This document shows positions 35,219 through 44,900 of a stretch of DNA of 64,000 nt, in pieces (position 1 is the first letter of the stretch; each line of letters begins with the position of its first letter). Where the stretch lies: contig NZ_MDJS01000001.1 of NCBI RefSeq assembly GCF_001705515.1, positions 1,426,001-1,490,000 on the forward strand. The letters are read 5' to 3'. A model generated the notes under the pieces. It searched no databases and was not told the DNA's origin. It saw only the letters and a list, made by a program, of their open reading frames with translations. This stretch comes from Mucilaginibacter sp. PPCGB 2223 (lineage in GTDB: Bacteria; Bacteroidota; Bacteroidia; Sphingobacteriales; Sphingobacteriaceae). Made by a program: the position numbers and the translations under genes.

Positions 35219-36267
35219 TTTTTCATACGCATAAGGCGTTTTTCATCAAGTATGGTAATGATACTACCTTTTTTCTCTATCAACCCCTCTTCTTTAAAAT
35301 CCGACAGGGTACGGCTGACCGTCTCGGTAGCCATACCCGCCATGGCTGCAAGGTCCTCCCGGCTTATGCGGAAGTTCTCCGTAGGGATAGCCTGTTGCCT
35401 GTGCAGGCGCAAAATGGCCTCGGCCATGCGCTTGCGTACCGAGTTGTAGGCCAATTGTAAAAGTTGCTCTTCCTTTTCGCGGATATCTGCTGCCAGTAAT
35501 TTGATAAACTCGCGTGCCACCTCGGGATGATGATTTAGCAGCGGGTCGAGCACATCTTTCGGTATAAGGCACAGCATACTGTCTTCCAAAGCTGTAGCCG
35601 TATCACTATAGGCCTCGTTAGCCAGCATGGCATGTATGCCCAGGTAGTTATCATTTCCATAAATACCTGTCATCAGTTCGCGTCCGTCTTCGGCCAGTTT
35701 AACCGTTTTTACCCGGCCGCTTAAAACTATATGCAGGCCATTACCTCTATCACCCTCGTAATAAATCACCTGGTTCTTTTTAAACTGTCTGCTTTTACGC
35801 TCCTGTATTATTTTTTTAAGCTCGGCAAGGCCATTATTTTTTGCTATAAGTGTACCCAGGCTATCCAGCGAGCGGCTGTAATATTTCTGCTGAACCTCTT
35901 TCTTTTTCAAACGGCTTTCGATGGCGTTTAACAGGTCCATGTCGTCGAAGGGCTTCGTCAGATAATCATCGGCACCCATTTCCATTCCTTTACGCAGATC
36001 CAGCCGCTCGGCCTTTGCAGTTAAAAAGATGAACGGTATGGTTGCTGTTTCGGGATTTTTATTGAGCATATACAATACGCCGTAACCGTCCAGTTCGGGC
36101 ATCATAATATCGCAAAGTATAATATCGGGCAGGTTTTTTGTCGCAATATCGACGCCATTCTTACCATCTCCGGCTTCAAAAACCTCATAGCCTGCCAATT
36201 GCAGTATCTCAACCACGTTTTCGCGGATATCGTTGTTGTCTTCAATAATCAGTACTTTTTTACTCAT
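35215..36267 (-). CDS. Response regulator receiver fused to Crp/Fnr DNA-binding module
   Basis: A 350-residue regulator. Residues 1-120 are a CheY-like receiver with the acidic pair at 10 and 13, phospho-acceptor Asp53 (CDIMMPELDG), Thr83 and Lys105. Residues 140-265 are a cNMP-binding-type beta roll and long dimer helix; residues 270-340 are an HTH_Crp domain. The recognition helix ATETVSRTL (Glu315, Ser318, Arg319) has the E-x-x-S-R arrangement of FNR and not the R-E-x-x-G-R of CRP. There are no FNR iron-sulfur cysteines, so phosphorylation probably replaces direct oxygen sensing. Coupled by ATGA overlap to the FixL-like kinase. Confidence 0.92.
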   Translation of the reverse strand: MSKKVLIIEDNNDIRENVVEILQLAGYEVFEAGDGKNGVDIATKNLPDIILCDIMMPELDGYGVLYMLNKNPETATIPFIFLTAKAERLDLRKGMEMGADDYLTKPFDDMDLLNAIESRLKKKEVQQKYYSRSLDSLGTLIAKNNGLAELKKIIQERKSRQFKKNQVIYYEGDRGNGLHIVLSGRVKTVKLAEDGRELMTGIYGNDNYLGIHAMLANEAYSDTATALEDSMLCLIPKDVLDPLLNHHPEVAREFIKLLAADIREKEEQLLQLAYNSVRKRMAEAILRLHRQQAIPTENFRISREDLAAMAGMATETVSRTLSDFKEEGLIEKKGSIITILDEKRLMRMKN

Positions 36268-37451
36268 GATAATGAAAATGAAATGGTAAATAATGTTCCC
36301 TGGTTTATGTCGCTTTTAAAGCCGATGCGGCCATTCATTAAGTTTGTATAACGGGCAACTATGTTCAGGCCCAGCCCTGTTCCGGGTATGTTACCTGTGT
36401 TGTGCGCCCTGAAAAAGGCTTCGAACAAATGCTTTTGATCAGTCTCAGGTATGCCGATGCCATTATCTTTAATGGTGATGATACAGTCTGAAGAGCTGAT
36501 CTCGGTATTGAATTCGATGAACGTGTTTTCGCCCGAATACTTGATTGCATTCCCTATTAAATTGATAACACAGTTTTTAAGCAGGTTAGGATCGAGCTTG
36601 ATCACACTATGGGTGCCGGTGTGCTGGTAAATAATACTCTGGTTTTGTTTGGCCACCATCTGCATTTCTTCGGTGATCTCTTCGGCCAGTTTGACCAGGT
36701 CAAAGTTGACGAAGGTTGGCTCAACCTTACCAGCTTCCAGTTTTTCGAGTGAAAGGAAATCATTCAGGATAGTGGTCAGGTTACTCACCGCATTTTTTAT
36801 TTTAATAACATGTTTGGTAATGTTAGCGTTATCAAATGGTGCAGCATATTTATCAATAAGCGATGCCGATAATTGTACCGCGCTCAATGGTGTGCGAAAC
36901 TCGTGCGACGCCATAGATACAAAGCGGCTCTTTAACTGGCCCAGCTCTTTTTCTTTTTCCAAAGAGAGGCTTACTTCTTCTTTGGCTATTTCGAGTTCCA
37001 GCACCGATTTTTTTAACGACCGGGTACGCTGCTCAACTAATTCTTCTAAATGCAGGGCGTACTCTTTTAATGTTTCTTCGGCTTCTTTTTCGCGGGTCAG
37101 ATCGTGTATAAAACCGGTATATATCTTCCGGCCCGAATACTGCACTTCACTAACCCCAAGCCGGAAGGGGAACACAGTTCCGTCTTTACGCAACCCCTTT
37201 ACTTCGCGGCCCTTGCCAATGATATGCGGTTCGCCGGTGTGCTGATACCTTGCAATATATTGATCGTGCTGCTCCCTGTCTGGCGACGGCATTAAAACCG
37301 ACACATTTTGCCCGACTACCTCACCCGGTTCGCATTGAAAAAGTTTACATGCTGCAGGATTAATAGACTCTATCCTACCCCTGTCATCGATAGTAATAAT
37401 GCCATCTATTGCATTTTCAATAATTGCTTTCAACAGGGCAGCGTTTTCCAT
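36264..37451 (-). CDS. FixL-like heme-PAS sensor histidine kinase (kinase A)
   Basis: 395 residues from the chosen start MENAALLKAI; the frame runs ten codons upstream to 37481. The single PAS (about 1-125) follows rhizobial FixL closely. His62 in REQHDQY aligns with heme-ligating His200 of Bradyrhizobium FixL, His76 (EPHIIG) with His214, and Arg82 (GKGREV) with Arg220. A coiled coil (125-170) leads to HisKA with SMASHEFRTPL (His183) and an HATPase with NLIGNAIKYS, DNGIGI and GTGLGLN. No membrane segment is present. It should sense oxygen through heme and phosphorylate the receiver-Crp protein whose start overlaps its stop. A perfect Crp/Fnr palindrome lies about 88 bases upstream. Confidence 0.9.
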   Translation of the reverse strand: MENAALLKAIIENAIDGIITIDDRGRIESINPAACKLFQCEPGEVVGQNVSVLMPSPDREQHDQYIARYQHTGEPHIIGKGREVKGLRKDGTVFPFRLGVSEVQYSGRKIYTGFIHDLTREKEAEETLKEYALHLEELVEQRTRSLKKSVLELEIAKEEVSLSLEKEKELGQLKSRFVSMASHEFRTPLSAVQLSASLIDKYAAPFDNANITKHVIKIKNAVSNLTTILNDFLSLEKLEAGKVEPTFVNFDLVKLAEEITEEMQMVAKQNQSIIYQHTGTHSVIKLDPNLLKNCVINLIGNAIKYSGENTFIEFNTEISSSDCIITIKDNGIGIPETDQKHLFEAFFRAHNTGNIPGTGLGLNIVARYTNLMNGRIGFKSDINQGTLFTISFSLS

Positions 37452-37527
37452 AAGTATAAGCAGTTTGATGATTGTTATCACAAATATTGGAAATGTATAT
37501 CACTCAAAAAGTAATTATTTTCAGGTA

Positions 37528-37551
37528 AAAAAGTGATCCACATCACTTTTT
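37528..37551. promoter_or_regulatory. Long perfect Crp/Fnr-type palindrome before kinase A
   Basis: AAAAAGTGAT-CCAC-ATCACTTTTT, a 10-bp perfect inverted repeat with four-base spacer and the best site in the window (core 37533-37546). It is about 88 bases before the kinase A start and may also affect kinase B. Confidence 0.75.
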
Positions 37552-37633
37552 ATTTAAAACGCTTCATAAAGCCCAAAAAAGCTGCTGTTTTATGGGTCTT
37601 TTGCTTTTCCTTTTGCGTGAAGATTTTGCCGGT

Positions 37634-37647
37634 TTGATAATTATCAC
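37634..37647. promoter_or_regulatory. Fnr-type operator before kinase B
   Basis: TTGAT-AATT-ATCAC, one base from the classical FNR/FixK box TTGAT-N4-ATCAA, centred about 80 bases before the kinase B start. Confidence 0.7.
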
Positions 37648-37719
37648 ATTTTACAACACACGCTATCATTTTTTTTTTGGCCTGCTACAAATAGCTTTAC
37701 TTACCTAAACTTTAAAGCA

Positions 37720-38967
37720 ATGAGCAAGGCTACCTTGTTAAAAGCCATTATACAAAATGTTGTCGATAGTGTTATCGTTATCGATCATCATGGTATCATC
37801 ATGTTTGTAAATCCAGCTGTATCAACCCTTTTTGGATATACAGAGGATGAACTCATCGGACAAAAAATAAATATGCTGATGCAAAAGGCCGATGCGCACC
37901 AGCATGACCATTATCTTTCGCACTATCAAATAACCGGCAAGGCCGCAATTATTGGGAAGGGCCGCGAAGTTACAGCTGTAAAAAAAGATGGCACTATATT
38001 TCCGATAAGATTAGCGGTAAGCGAGGCAAAATACAAAGGTAAACCGTTATATGCCGGCCTCGTGCACGATCTGACCAAAGAAAAGCGGGCCGAAGCAGAT
38101 TTAAAAAAACATAACAGCGAACTGGAAGCCATTGTAGACGAGCGGACTGTTTTTTTGAAAAATATTGTGCAAACACTCGAACAGGCAAAAGATGAAGTAA
38201 GCATCTCACTTCAAAAGGAAAAGGAGGTGAATCAGCTGAAAACACGTTTTGTTTCGATGGCGTCGCATGAGTTTAGGACGCCACTTAGCGGCATACAGCT
38301 CTCTGCATCACTAATCGAACATTACTACGATAAACTCGACAAACAAAAAATATTGAATCATTTAAAAAAAATCAAGGCTGCGGTGGGCGACCTGACATCA
38401 ATACTAAACGATTTTTTATCCGTCGAACGTATAGAAGCCGGGAAGCTCAAGCCATCGTACAGTAATTTTGACCTGCACGAGATTTGCCTCGAAGTTATCG
38501 AGGAAATGCAGTTGCAGATCAAAGATGGTCAGAAAATATCCTACCACCACAAACGCGGCAGTACAAATATTTGCCTGGATAATACCTTGTTACGGCATTG
38601 CCTGATCAACCTTCTATCAAACGCCATTAAATATTCTGACGAAAACGGCCAGATTGACATTATAACAGATGTTGATCAGCAAAATTACTATATAACTGTT
38701 AAAGATAATGGCATAGGTATACCCGAAGACGAGCACGATAAATTGTTCGAGGCGTTTTTCAGAGCACAAAATACGGGCACGGTTCAAGGTACCGGACTTG
38801 GCTTAAACATTGTTAAACGCTATGCCGAACTGATGAACGGCAGCATTACTTTTGAAAGCATGCAGCACAAAGGCACCTCATTTACCCTGTCCTTCCCGGT
38901 ACACCAAATGGAGCGGTTATCGACGACACACCCCGCTTTTGAGCCAACAAACCAGGAATGTGGATAG
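37720..38967 (+). CDS. FixL-like PAS sensor histidine kinase (kinase B)
   Basis: A 415-residue paralogue of kinase A, colinear throughout. PAS about 1-125 keeps His62 (AHQHDHY, the FixL heme ligand) and Arg82 (GKGREV). The equivalent of FixL His214 is Ala76 (GKAAIIG). HisKA with SMASHEFRTPL (His183) and a complete HATPase (NLLSNAIKYS, DNGIGI, GTGLGLN) follow. No response regulator is adjacent on its strand; it could act on the receiver-Crp protein. It is divergent from kinase A, and the shared spacer holds two Crp/Fnr-type sites. Confidence 0.88.
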   Translation: MSKATLLKAIIQNVVDSVIVIDHHGIIMFVNPAVSTLFGYTEDELIGQKINMLMQKADAHQHDHYLSHYQITGKAAIIGKGREVTAVKKDGTIFPIRLAVSEAKYKGKPLYAGLVHDLTKEKRAEADLKKHNSELEAIVDERTVFLKNIVQTLEQAKDEVSISLQKEKEVNQLKTRFVSMASHEFRTPLSGIQLSASLIEHYYDKLDKQKILNHLKKIKAAVGDLTSILNDFLSVERIEAGKLKPSYSNFDLHEICLEVIEEMQLQIKDGQKISYHHKRGSTNICLDNTLLRHCLINLLSNAIKYSDENGQIDIITDVDQQNYYITVKDNGIGIPEDEHDKLFEAFFRAQNTGTVQGTGLGLNIVKRYAELMNGSITFESMQHKGTSFTLSFPVHQMERLSTTHPAFEPTNQECG

Positions 38968-38990
38968 TGTACCCGCTGTCAACGCCCGGG

Positions 38991-39004
38991 ATGACACAGG
39001 TCAT
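38991..39004. promoter_or_regulatory. Crp/Fnr-type operator before the L,D-transpeptidase
   Basis: ATGAC-ACAG-GTCAT, with perfect arms, centred about 58 bases before the ATG at 39055. Confidence 0.55.
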
Positions 39005-39054
39005 TATCTGGCTGCGTTGTATTTGTCAACTTTATGCTAACCAGTATAAAGATT

Positions 39055-40473
39055 ATGAAAGCAGTTATCAGCATAGTTTTTTTGCTTACGGCCCTGACAG
39101 CAGGTGCAACGGTAAACAGGCAGAACCACGATACAGACAGCGCATTAACACGTCAGATACAAATTCAACTGACCGGCCGACAAGCAGAATCGTCGTTATA
39201 TTTCCCTCATTCAGTAATACGGTTTTATGAACAACGTGGCTTCGCCGCTGCCTGGATAGGCCCGCAGAACGAAACAGGCAGGGCATGGCAGGCTATGCTG
39301 ATGATAGATTGCGTACTCCAATTCGGCTTATCGCACAACGATTTTCATCCGGCCGAATTGCTTTACAGCAAGTTGCACAATATTATGGATGCAGTGCAAA
39401 CCCCGGTAAGCGAAAAGGCACATTTCGATATATTGCTTACCGACGCAATAATCACTTTTATGAACTATCTGCACTACGGAAAGCTTAATCCTTATTATCT
39501 GACCATACAGATTGACAATGGCCTAAAAGGTAACCTCCAGGCTGACGTATACCTAAATACAGTTATTGATCATAAGAGCCTTATATCGGATATTGCAGCT
39601 GTACAGCCCCAAAACAAACTTTATGCAGATATGCAGGAGCAACTACATTTGTTAAAAAGCTTATATCTCGACGATTGTTATGAGGTGCCAGAGGCCGATG
39701 TACGCAGACTGGCTGTAGATATGGAACGGCTGCGCTGGGATAGCCCGGACGATAGTACTTATATACAGATCAATATTCCATCGTATACCTTAACCTATTA
39801 CCGACCTGATACTTCTTATCTTTTTAAAGTTGTAGTTGGCAAACCTGCAACGCCGACACCTACTCTATCAAGTGCCATCAGGTATTTTACTACCTCACCC
39901 GAATGGCGGGTGCCACAAAAGATATTTGTAAAAGAACTGTTGCCCAAAGCACTGGCCGACACGGCTTATTTATCCAATAATCACTTTACAATTTACAATA
40001 AAAACGGTGGCTATGTGCCAGGAACGGTTGCTAATCTTACCGAAATAAAAAAACATCCGTCAGCGTTTCATATCCAGCAATCTGCCGGTTGCGACAATGC
40101 CCTCGGCAGCATAGTTTTCAGGTTTGATAATATTTACGATATATACCTGCACGATACTCCTGAACAACAGCTATTTGCTTCAGATAAACGGACCTTTAGC
40201 CACGGTTGTATACGTGTAGAACATGCTGAAAACCTTGCTGTGCTATTATTACAAAATGATGGCTCGGCAAACAAGATAGATTTGTTACGAAAAACAATAT
40301 CCAGATACAAAAAAACAAATTTCACATTAAAAAGGCCTGTACCAATATATGTAACCTACCTAACATGCATGGTGAAAGATGGAATACTGGTTACTTTTGA
40401 TGATCCGTACAACCTTGATAAATCGCTCGAAATGGCAATTTATGGGGTAAACAATATTCTGAGCCGCAGGTAG
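39055..40473 (+). CDS. Exported L,D-transpeptidase (YkuD/YcbB-like)
   Basis: 472 residues from MKAVISIVFLLTALTAGATV, a clear signal peptide; the frame starts seven codons earlier at 39034. The N-terminal and central parts resemble the YcbB scaffold domain (YFPHSVIRFYEQRGFAAAW, RLAVDMERLRWD). The catalytic YkuD domain carries IYLHDTPEQQLF and SHGCIRVE with the nucleophilic cysteine. The enzyme makes 3-3 crosslinks in peptidoglycan or attaches proteins to it. The upstream Crp/Fnr-type site and the position next to kinase B suggest wall remodelling in low oxygen. Confidence 0.88.
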   Translation: MKAVISIVFLLTALTAGATVNRQNHDTDSALTRQIQIQLTGRQAESSLYFPHSVIRFYEQRGFAAAWIGPQNETGRAWQAMLMIDCVLQFGLSHNDFHPAELLYSKLHNIMDAVQTPVSEKAHFDILLTDAIITFMNYLHYGKLNPYYLTIQIDNGLKGNLQADVYLNTVIDHKSLISDIAAVQPQNKLYADMQEQLHLLKSLYLDDCYEVPEADVRRLAVDMERLRWDSPDDSTYIQINIPSYTLTYYRPDTSYLFKVVVGKPATPTPTLSSAIRYFTTSPEWRVPQKIFVKELLPKALADTAYLSNNHFTIYNKNGGYVPGTVANLTEIKKHPSAFHIQQSAGCDNALGSIVFRFDNIYDIYLHDTPEQQLFASDKRTFSHGCIRVEHAENLAVLLLQNDGSANKIDLLRKTISRYKKTNFTLKRPVPIYVTYLTCMVKDGILVTFDDPYNLDKSLEMAIYGVNNILSRR

Positions 40474-40489
40474 TATTTTACCCGTCACA

Positions 40490-41944
40490 TTAAGCAGAAG
40501 CCGACGGCCTGGTCTGTAAAATAAAATCGTGCCCCGGAGAATCACAGGTTGGACATCGATAATACGGGATAGCATCAAATCTTGTACCTGATGCTATATT
40601 GTTTAATTCATCGCCATAGTCTTCGTCATATATCGTCAGGCAATTTTTGCATTGATAAACGGTAGCCTCCCCGCCCTCGGTTTCAGATTCTATTACCGAA
40701 GTTTTGCTTTTTGAACCTTCGGTATTTTGCAATTCGTAAAATTGGTCGCAAAGCTTAATTAAGTTCGGACTGATATCCTGTTTTAAGATATCGCGTTTAA
40801 AAATTACAAAATCTTTCGAATTGGGGTTAAAATCGCGGGTGTGCATTATTTCAAAAATCTCACCTGCCTTGCCGGTGCGCTGTTTATTAATAATTACCGA
40901 ACCAAACAAACCCGATTTAGGCTTAGTCTTAACAGCAAAGCATAAACGGTAAGTACGGATGTCGGCCTCTTCAAAGTCTTTCACAAGTTGGCGTTTAAGC
41001 CCGAGACCTTCGTCGCAAAGTTCTTCTACCTGCCAGTTCAGCTCGTTGGCGGCATGCCTTACATTGATGCGGTGCCGGTTCAAAATAACTCCCCAGGCGG
41101 TACGCTCCGCCTGCTCGATACCTTTTATTACGATAGATTTCCATGGAGTAGTGTACAGCTGCCCTATCCTTGTTTCGATACAAAGGCTACATATATCTTT
41201 TAAAAACCCTACCGGGAACAATTCGCCGCGGCGATATATGCCGAGCCACAGTTTACTATTGCCATAACGGTTAAACCCCTCGTAAAAAGGCAAATGAAAT
41301 TCGGGCAGCAGCAACGGAGATTCAAGCGCCTGAAGAAGGAAACCATGCTTATGACCAATTTTTGTGTGCAATAAAGCACCGTCGATTTCGGGCTTATCGT
41401 AAAACAAACCGCGATTACCCAGTATCTCACCTTCTATTAATTTGCTGATACCAGGTATATCTTCCGAATAGATAAGCGATGGCCAGCAGTATAAGATATT
41501 GGTTTTGGGAAAGCGTACATACAGGTACCAGAAGTTGCTTACATCCGACGAGATAAAGTTCAGGTTACCTGTAAAAAACGGGATAAAGGTCTGCGAGTTA
41601 TCGGCCAGGTTTATTTTTAAGCGAGGTGTGTAGTCAAACAGATCCAGGATATCCTTATAAACCCCTTCCTTAAGCCAGCTCGCATTATAAATAATATCTT
41701 CGGTAACATACGAGCTGACAATATTGGGGTGATCTTCGCGATCTGTTTCATACTCGATATCTGATATTAACAGGTCGTTCTTTACATCCTCCAACTCTGC
41801 CGCCTCTACCTCAAACAATAACTGTTGCCGGTTACCAAAGCGTACATTTTTAACACCTGCGTTTTGAACAGCAATCAAAATATCCAGCAATTCGCCTGCC
41901 GGCACAATACCCCCCGGTAAATTAATCTTGATAGTGTGCTTCAT
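40490..41944 (-). CDS. Nitrite/sulfite-reductase-like protein with C-terminal rubredoxin domain
   Basis: A 484-residue protein. The first 60 residues (IKINLPGGIVPAGELLDIL, then NVRFGNRQQLLFEV) look like the ferredoxin-like half-domain of nitrite/sulfite reductases. The middle has no clear siroheme/[4Fe-4S] cysteine pair; the only nearby cysteines are in CSLCIET. The C-terminus is a rubredoxin: C432xxC435 and C464xxC467 flanking DYGDELNNIASGTRFDAIP. It is the last gene of the nitrate operon, 12 bases after the nitrate reductase fusion. It is probably an electron carrier or assembly partner for it; a catalytic role seems unlikely. Confidence 0.8.
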   Translation of the reverse strand: MKHTIKINLPGGIVPAGELLDILIAVQNAGVKNVRFGNRQQLLFEVEAAELEDVKNDLLISDIEYETDREDHPNIVSSYVTEDIIYNASWLKEGVYKDILDLFDYTPRLKINLADNSQTFIPFFTGNLNFISSDVSNFWYLYVRFPKTNILYCWPSLIYSEDIPGISKLIEGEILGNRGLFYDKPEIDGALLHTKIGHKHGFLLQALESPLLLPEFHLPFYEGFNRYGNSKLWLGIYRRGELFPVGFLKDICSLCIETRIGQLYTTPWKSIVIKGIEQAERTAWGVILNRHRINVRHAANELNWQVEELCDEGLGLKRQLVKDFEEADIRTYRLCFAVKTKPKSGLFGSVIINKQRTGKAGEIFEIMHTRDFNPNSKDFVIFKRDILKQDISPNLIKLCDQFYELQNTEGSKSKTSVIESETEGGEATVYQCKNCLTIYDEDYGDELNNIASGTRFDAIPYYRCPTCDSPGHDFILQTRPSASA

Positions 41945-41955
41945 CCGGCATCGTA

Positions 41956-44900
41956 TTAATTAGTTATCGTTTCTAACACAGTTGCTTCATCCAGCAACCT
42001 TTTTACTTCCGGTCTGCACGAACCGCAACCCATGCCGGCCCCTGTTAAAGTGCACAGCTGTTTGAAATCGGTACAGCCTTCGGCTATTTTATTGACGATA
42101 TTGCCCTGCCCGACATTATTGCAGCTGCAAACCAGCTTACCAATTACAGGTTCAGCTTTAGTGTTGCTGCGCAATAGTTGCATGCGCTTATCGCTCAGTT
42201 CGGTTTTGTTGGCGATAAGTTCCCTGAACTCCTGGAACTCGCTTTTATCGCCGATCAGTATCGTACCCACCAGCCTGTCGCGATGGATAATACATTTTTT
42301 ATAATAACGCTGGGCCTTATCTATAAATGTAATCTCCTCGTACTCCTGATCATCGGGGCATTCAGACAGGCCGATACTGCACAGATCAAAACCGTGTATC
42401 TTAATAATGTTCATAAACAGGCTGCCTTTATAATAGCTGGCAATATCGCCGTTTAAGTAGCGCGCAACAACTTCGGCCTGCTGCTCAGCAGCGGCTGTAA
42501 TGCCGTAAAGCGTGCCTTCAAACTCGGCGATCTCTCCAATGGCGTAAATATCGGGGTCGCTGGTTTGGAGGTAATTATTTACAATGACCCCGCGTTTACA
42601 CTCCAACCCACAATTTTTGGCCAATTCAAGGTTCGGCGTGGTACCTATAGCCAGTATCACGGCATCGCAATTGATGCGTGTACCGCTTTTTAAACCGATA
42701 CCGGTTAGCTTGCTGCGACCGTAGTAAAGCTGCACCTCATCATCGTAATAAACATCGCAGCCCTGGTCTACCATTTCTTCATGCAGCAATTGGCTGCCTA
42801 AGGCATCCAGTTGGCGGTTTAAAAAACGTGAAGTCCGTTGGATCACTGTTATGCTCACGCCGATCTCGCGCAATGAAGCCGCCATTTCTAAACCCAGTAA
42901 ACCACCGCCAACAATCACTACATGCGCATTTGTCGAAATATGCGCCTTAAAGTTGTCGGCATCGGCGCGGCTTCGCATACTGAATATGCCGGGCAAGGCC
43001 GGTACATTGCGAGGTATTGCCGCACGGCTGCCGGTCGCCATGATCAAAACATCGTAATAGGTTTTAATCCCCCGCGAATCGATCACAAATTTATTTTTGC
43101 GATCTACCTTTTCAACGCTTACGCCTCGCAGCAGGTTTATTTTGAAGGCTGGTTCCTCTTCATCCGTCATTTTAACCAGTTGCTCCCAGCGTTGCTCGCC
43201 GCTGATGTAATCGGGCAGCATAACACGGTTATAGAACGGCAGGTCTTCTTTGCTGAAGATCGTGATCTCATCGTCGGGATTGATTTCCCTGTACGAGCGT
43301 ACAAAGCCATGTGCTCCCGCCCCGGCTCCTACAATTATGATACGCTGAAAAGGCTTTTTGTATTTCTGAATATTAACCGCGCAAAATTTAAAGTCGGGCT
43401 CTTTTGATACAGGGTCTACCCGGTCGCTGGTCAGGTTATTGGCGCGGTTCAGATCGTTACCTAATATCTTGCCCCAATGCATGGGCATAAACACCACACC
43501 CTGCTTAATGCCCTCGTTAATTTTAGCTTTAACCCGTACTTCGCCCCTTTTTGAGCGGATTACAGTTACCTCACTCTCGCTAATATTTAACCGGCGGGCA
43601 TCGGCGGGGTGTATCTCTAAAAATGCTTGTTTAATGTGTTGATTAAGCTTGTTTACCTTGCCGGTTTTGCTCATGGTATGCCATTGATCGCGGATGCGGC
43701 CCGTGGTGAGTATAAACGGGTAATCGGCAGTTGGCCGTTCGCTGGTGTTATCGTCGGGCACCGCATGGATAATAGCTTTAGCCGATGGCGTATAAAATTG
43801 ATGATCGGTAAACAAACGCGACGTACCTTTAAATAACGGCAGTGGTGATTCGACCGGTTTATTAAGCGCCTTCTTTTTACCGATGGCCTTTTCAGTTGCC
43901 GGCGGTTTAGGATACGGCCATTGTGCGGTTTTAACCTGTTTTAAAATATCGTGGCTCAAACCGCTCACATCAGCATTAGTACCTGCAGTAAGCGCGGCGT
44001 GTTCGGCATATATTGCAGCGGCGTTTTCGAAATCAAAACCGGTGTAACCCATTTTTTGTGCAAAACGGCAGATGATTTCAGCATCGGGCATCGCCTCGCC
44101 GGGTGCATCGATAATCTTATTGAGGTAGCTGATGCGGCGTTCGGAATTGGTCATGGTACCCTCCTTCTCAGCCCAGGCTGCACCGGGCAGTATCACGTCG
44201 GCATACTGCAAACTTTCAGATTTGTTGGTGATATCCTGTACCACAACAAATTTGGCTTTCTTTAAACCTTCTTCGGCCAGCCGCACATTCGGCAGGCTCG
44301 TCATCGGGTTGGTACACACTATCCAAATAGCTTTTAGGCGGCCATCATTCAGGGCTTCGAACATTTCGGTGGCTGTGAGCCCTGGCTTTTCGCCGATAGG
44401 TTTGCCGCCCCAAAACTGCTGCACTTCGAGCCGGTGTGCTGGGTTTTTCAGCTCGCGGTGCGCTGGCAGCAGATTCGCTAAACCTCCAACCTCGCGTCCG
44501 CCCATAGCATTGGGCTGGCCGGTAAGCGAGAAAGGCCCTGATCCGGGTTTACCAATATGCCCGGTTATGAGGTTAAGGTTGATCAGGCTCAGGTTTTTGT
44601 TCACCCCGATAGCGCTCTGATTAAGCCCCATCGTCCACATCGAAATAAAACCTTTGGCATTGCCGATGTACTGTGCCGCCAGCCGGATATCAGCTTCGGC
44701 AACACCACAAATCATGGATGCCTGCCCAACAGTTGTTTTAAAAACAAGTTCTTTATACTGCTCAAAGCCTTCGGCGTGGTTATTTATAAAATCGAGGTCG
44801 ATGTCCCCATTTTCAATAATAGCCCTGCCAATGGCATGATTCAGGGTGATATCCGTTCCGGGGTTTATCTGCAAATGAAGATCAGCTATGGAGCAGGTAT

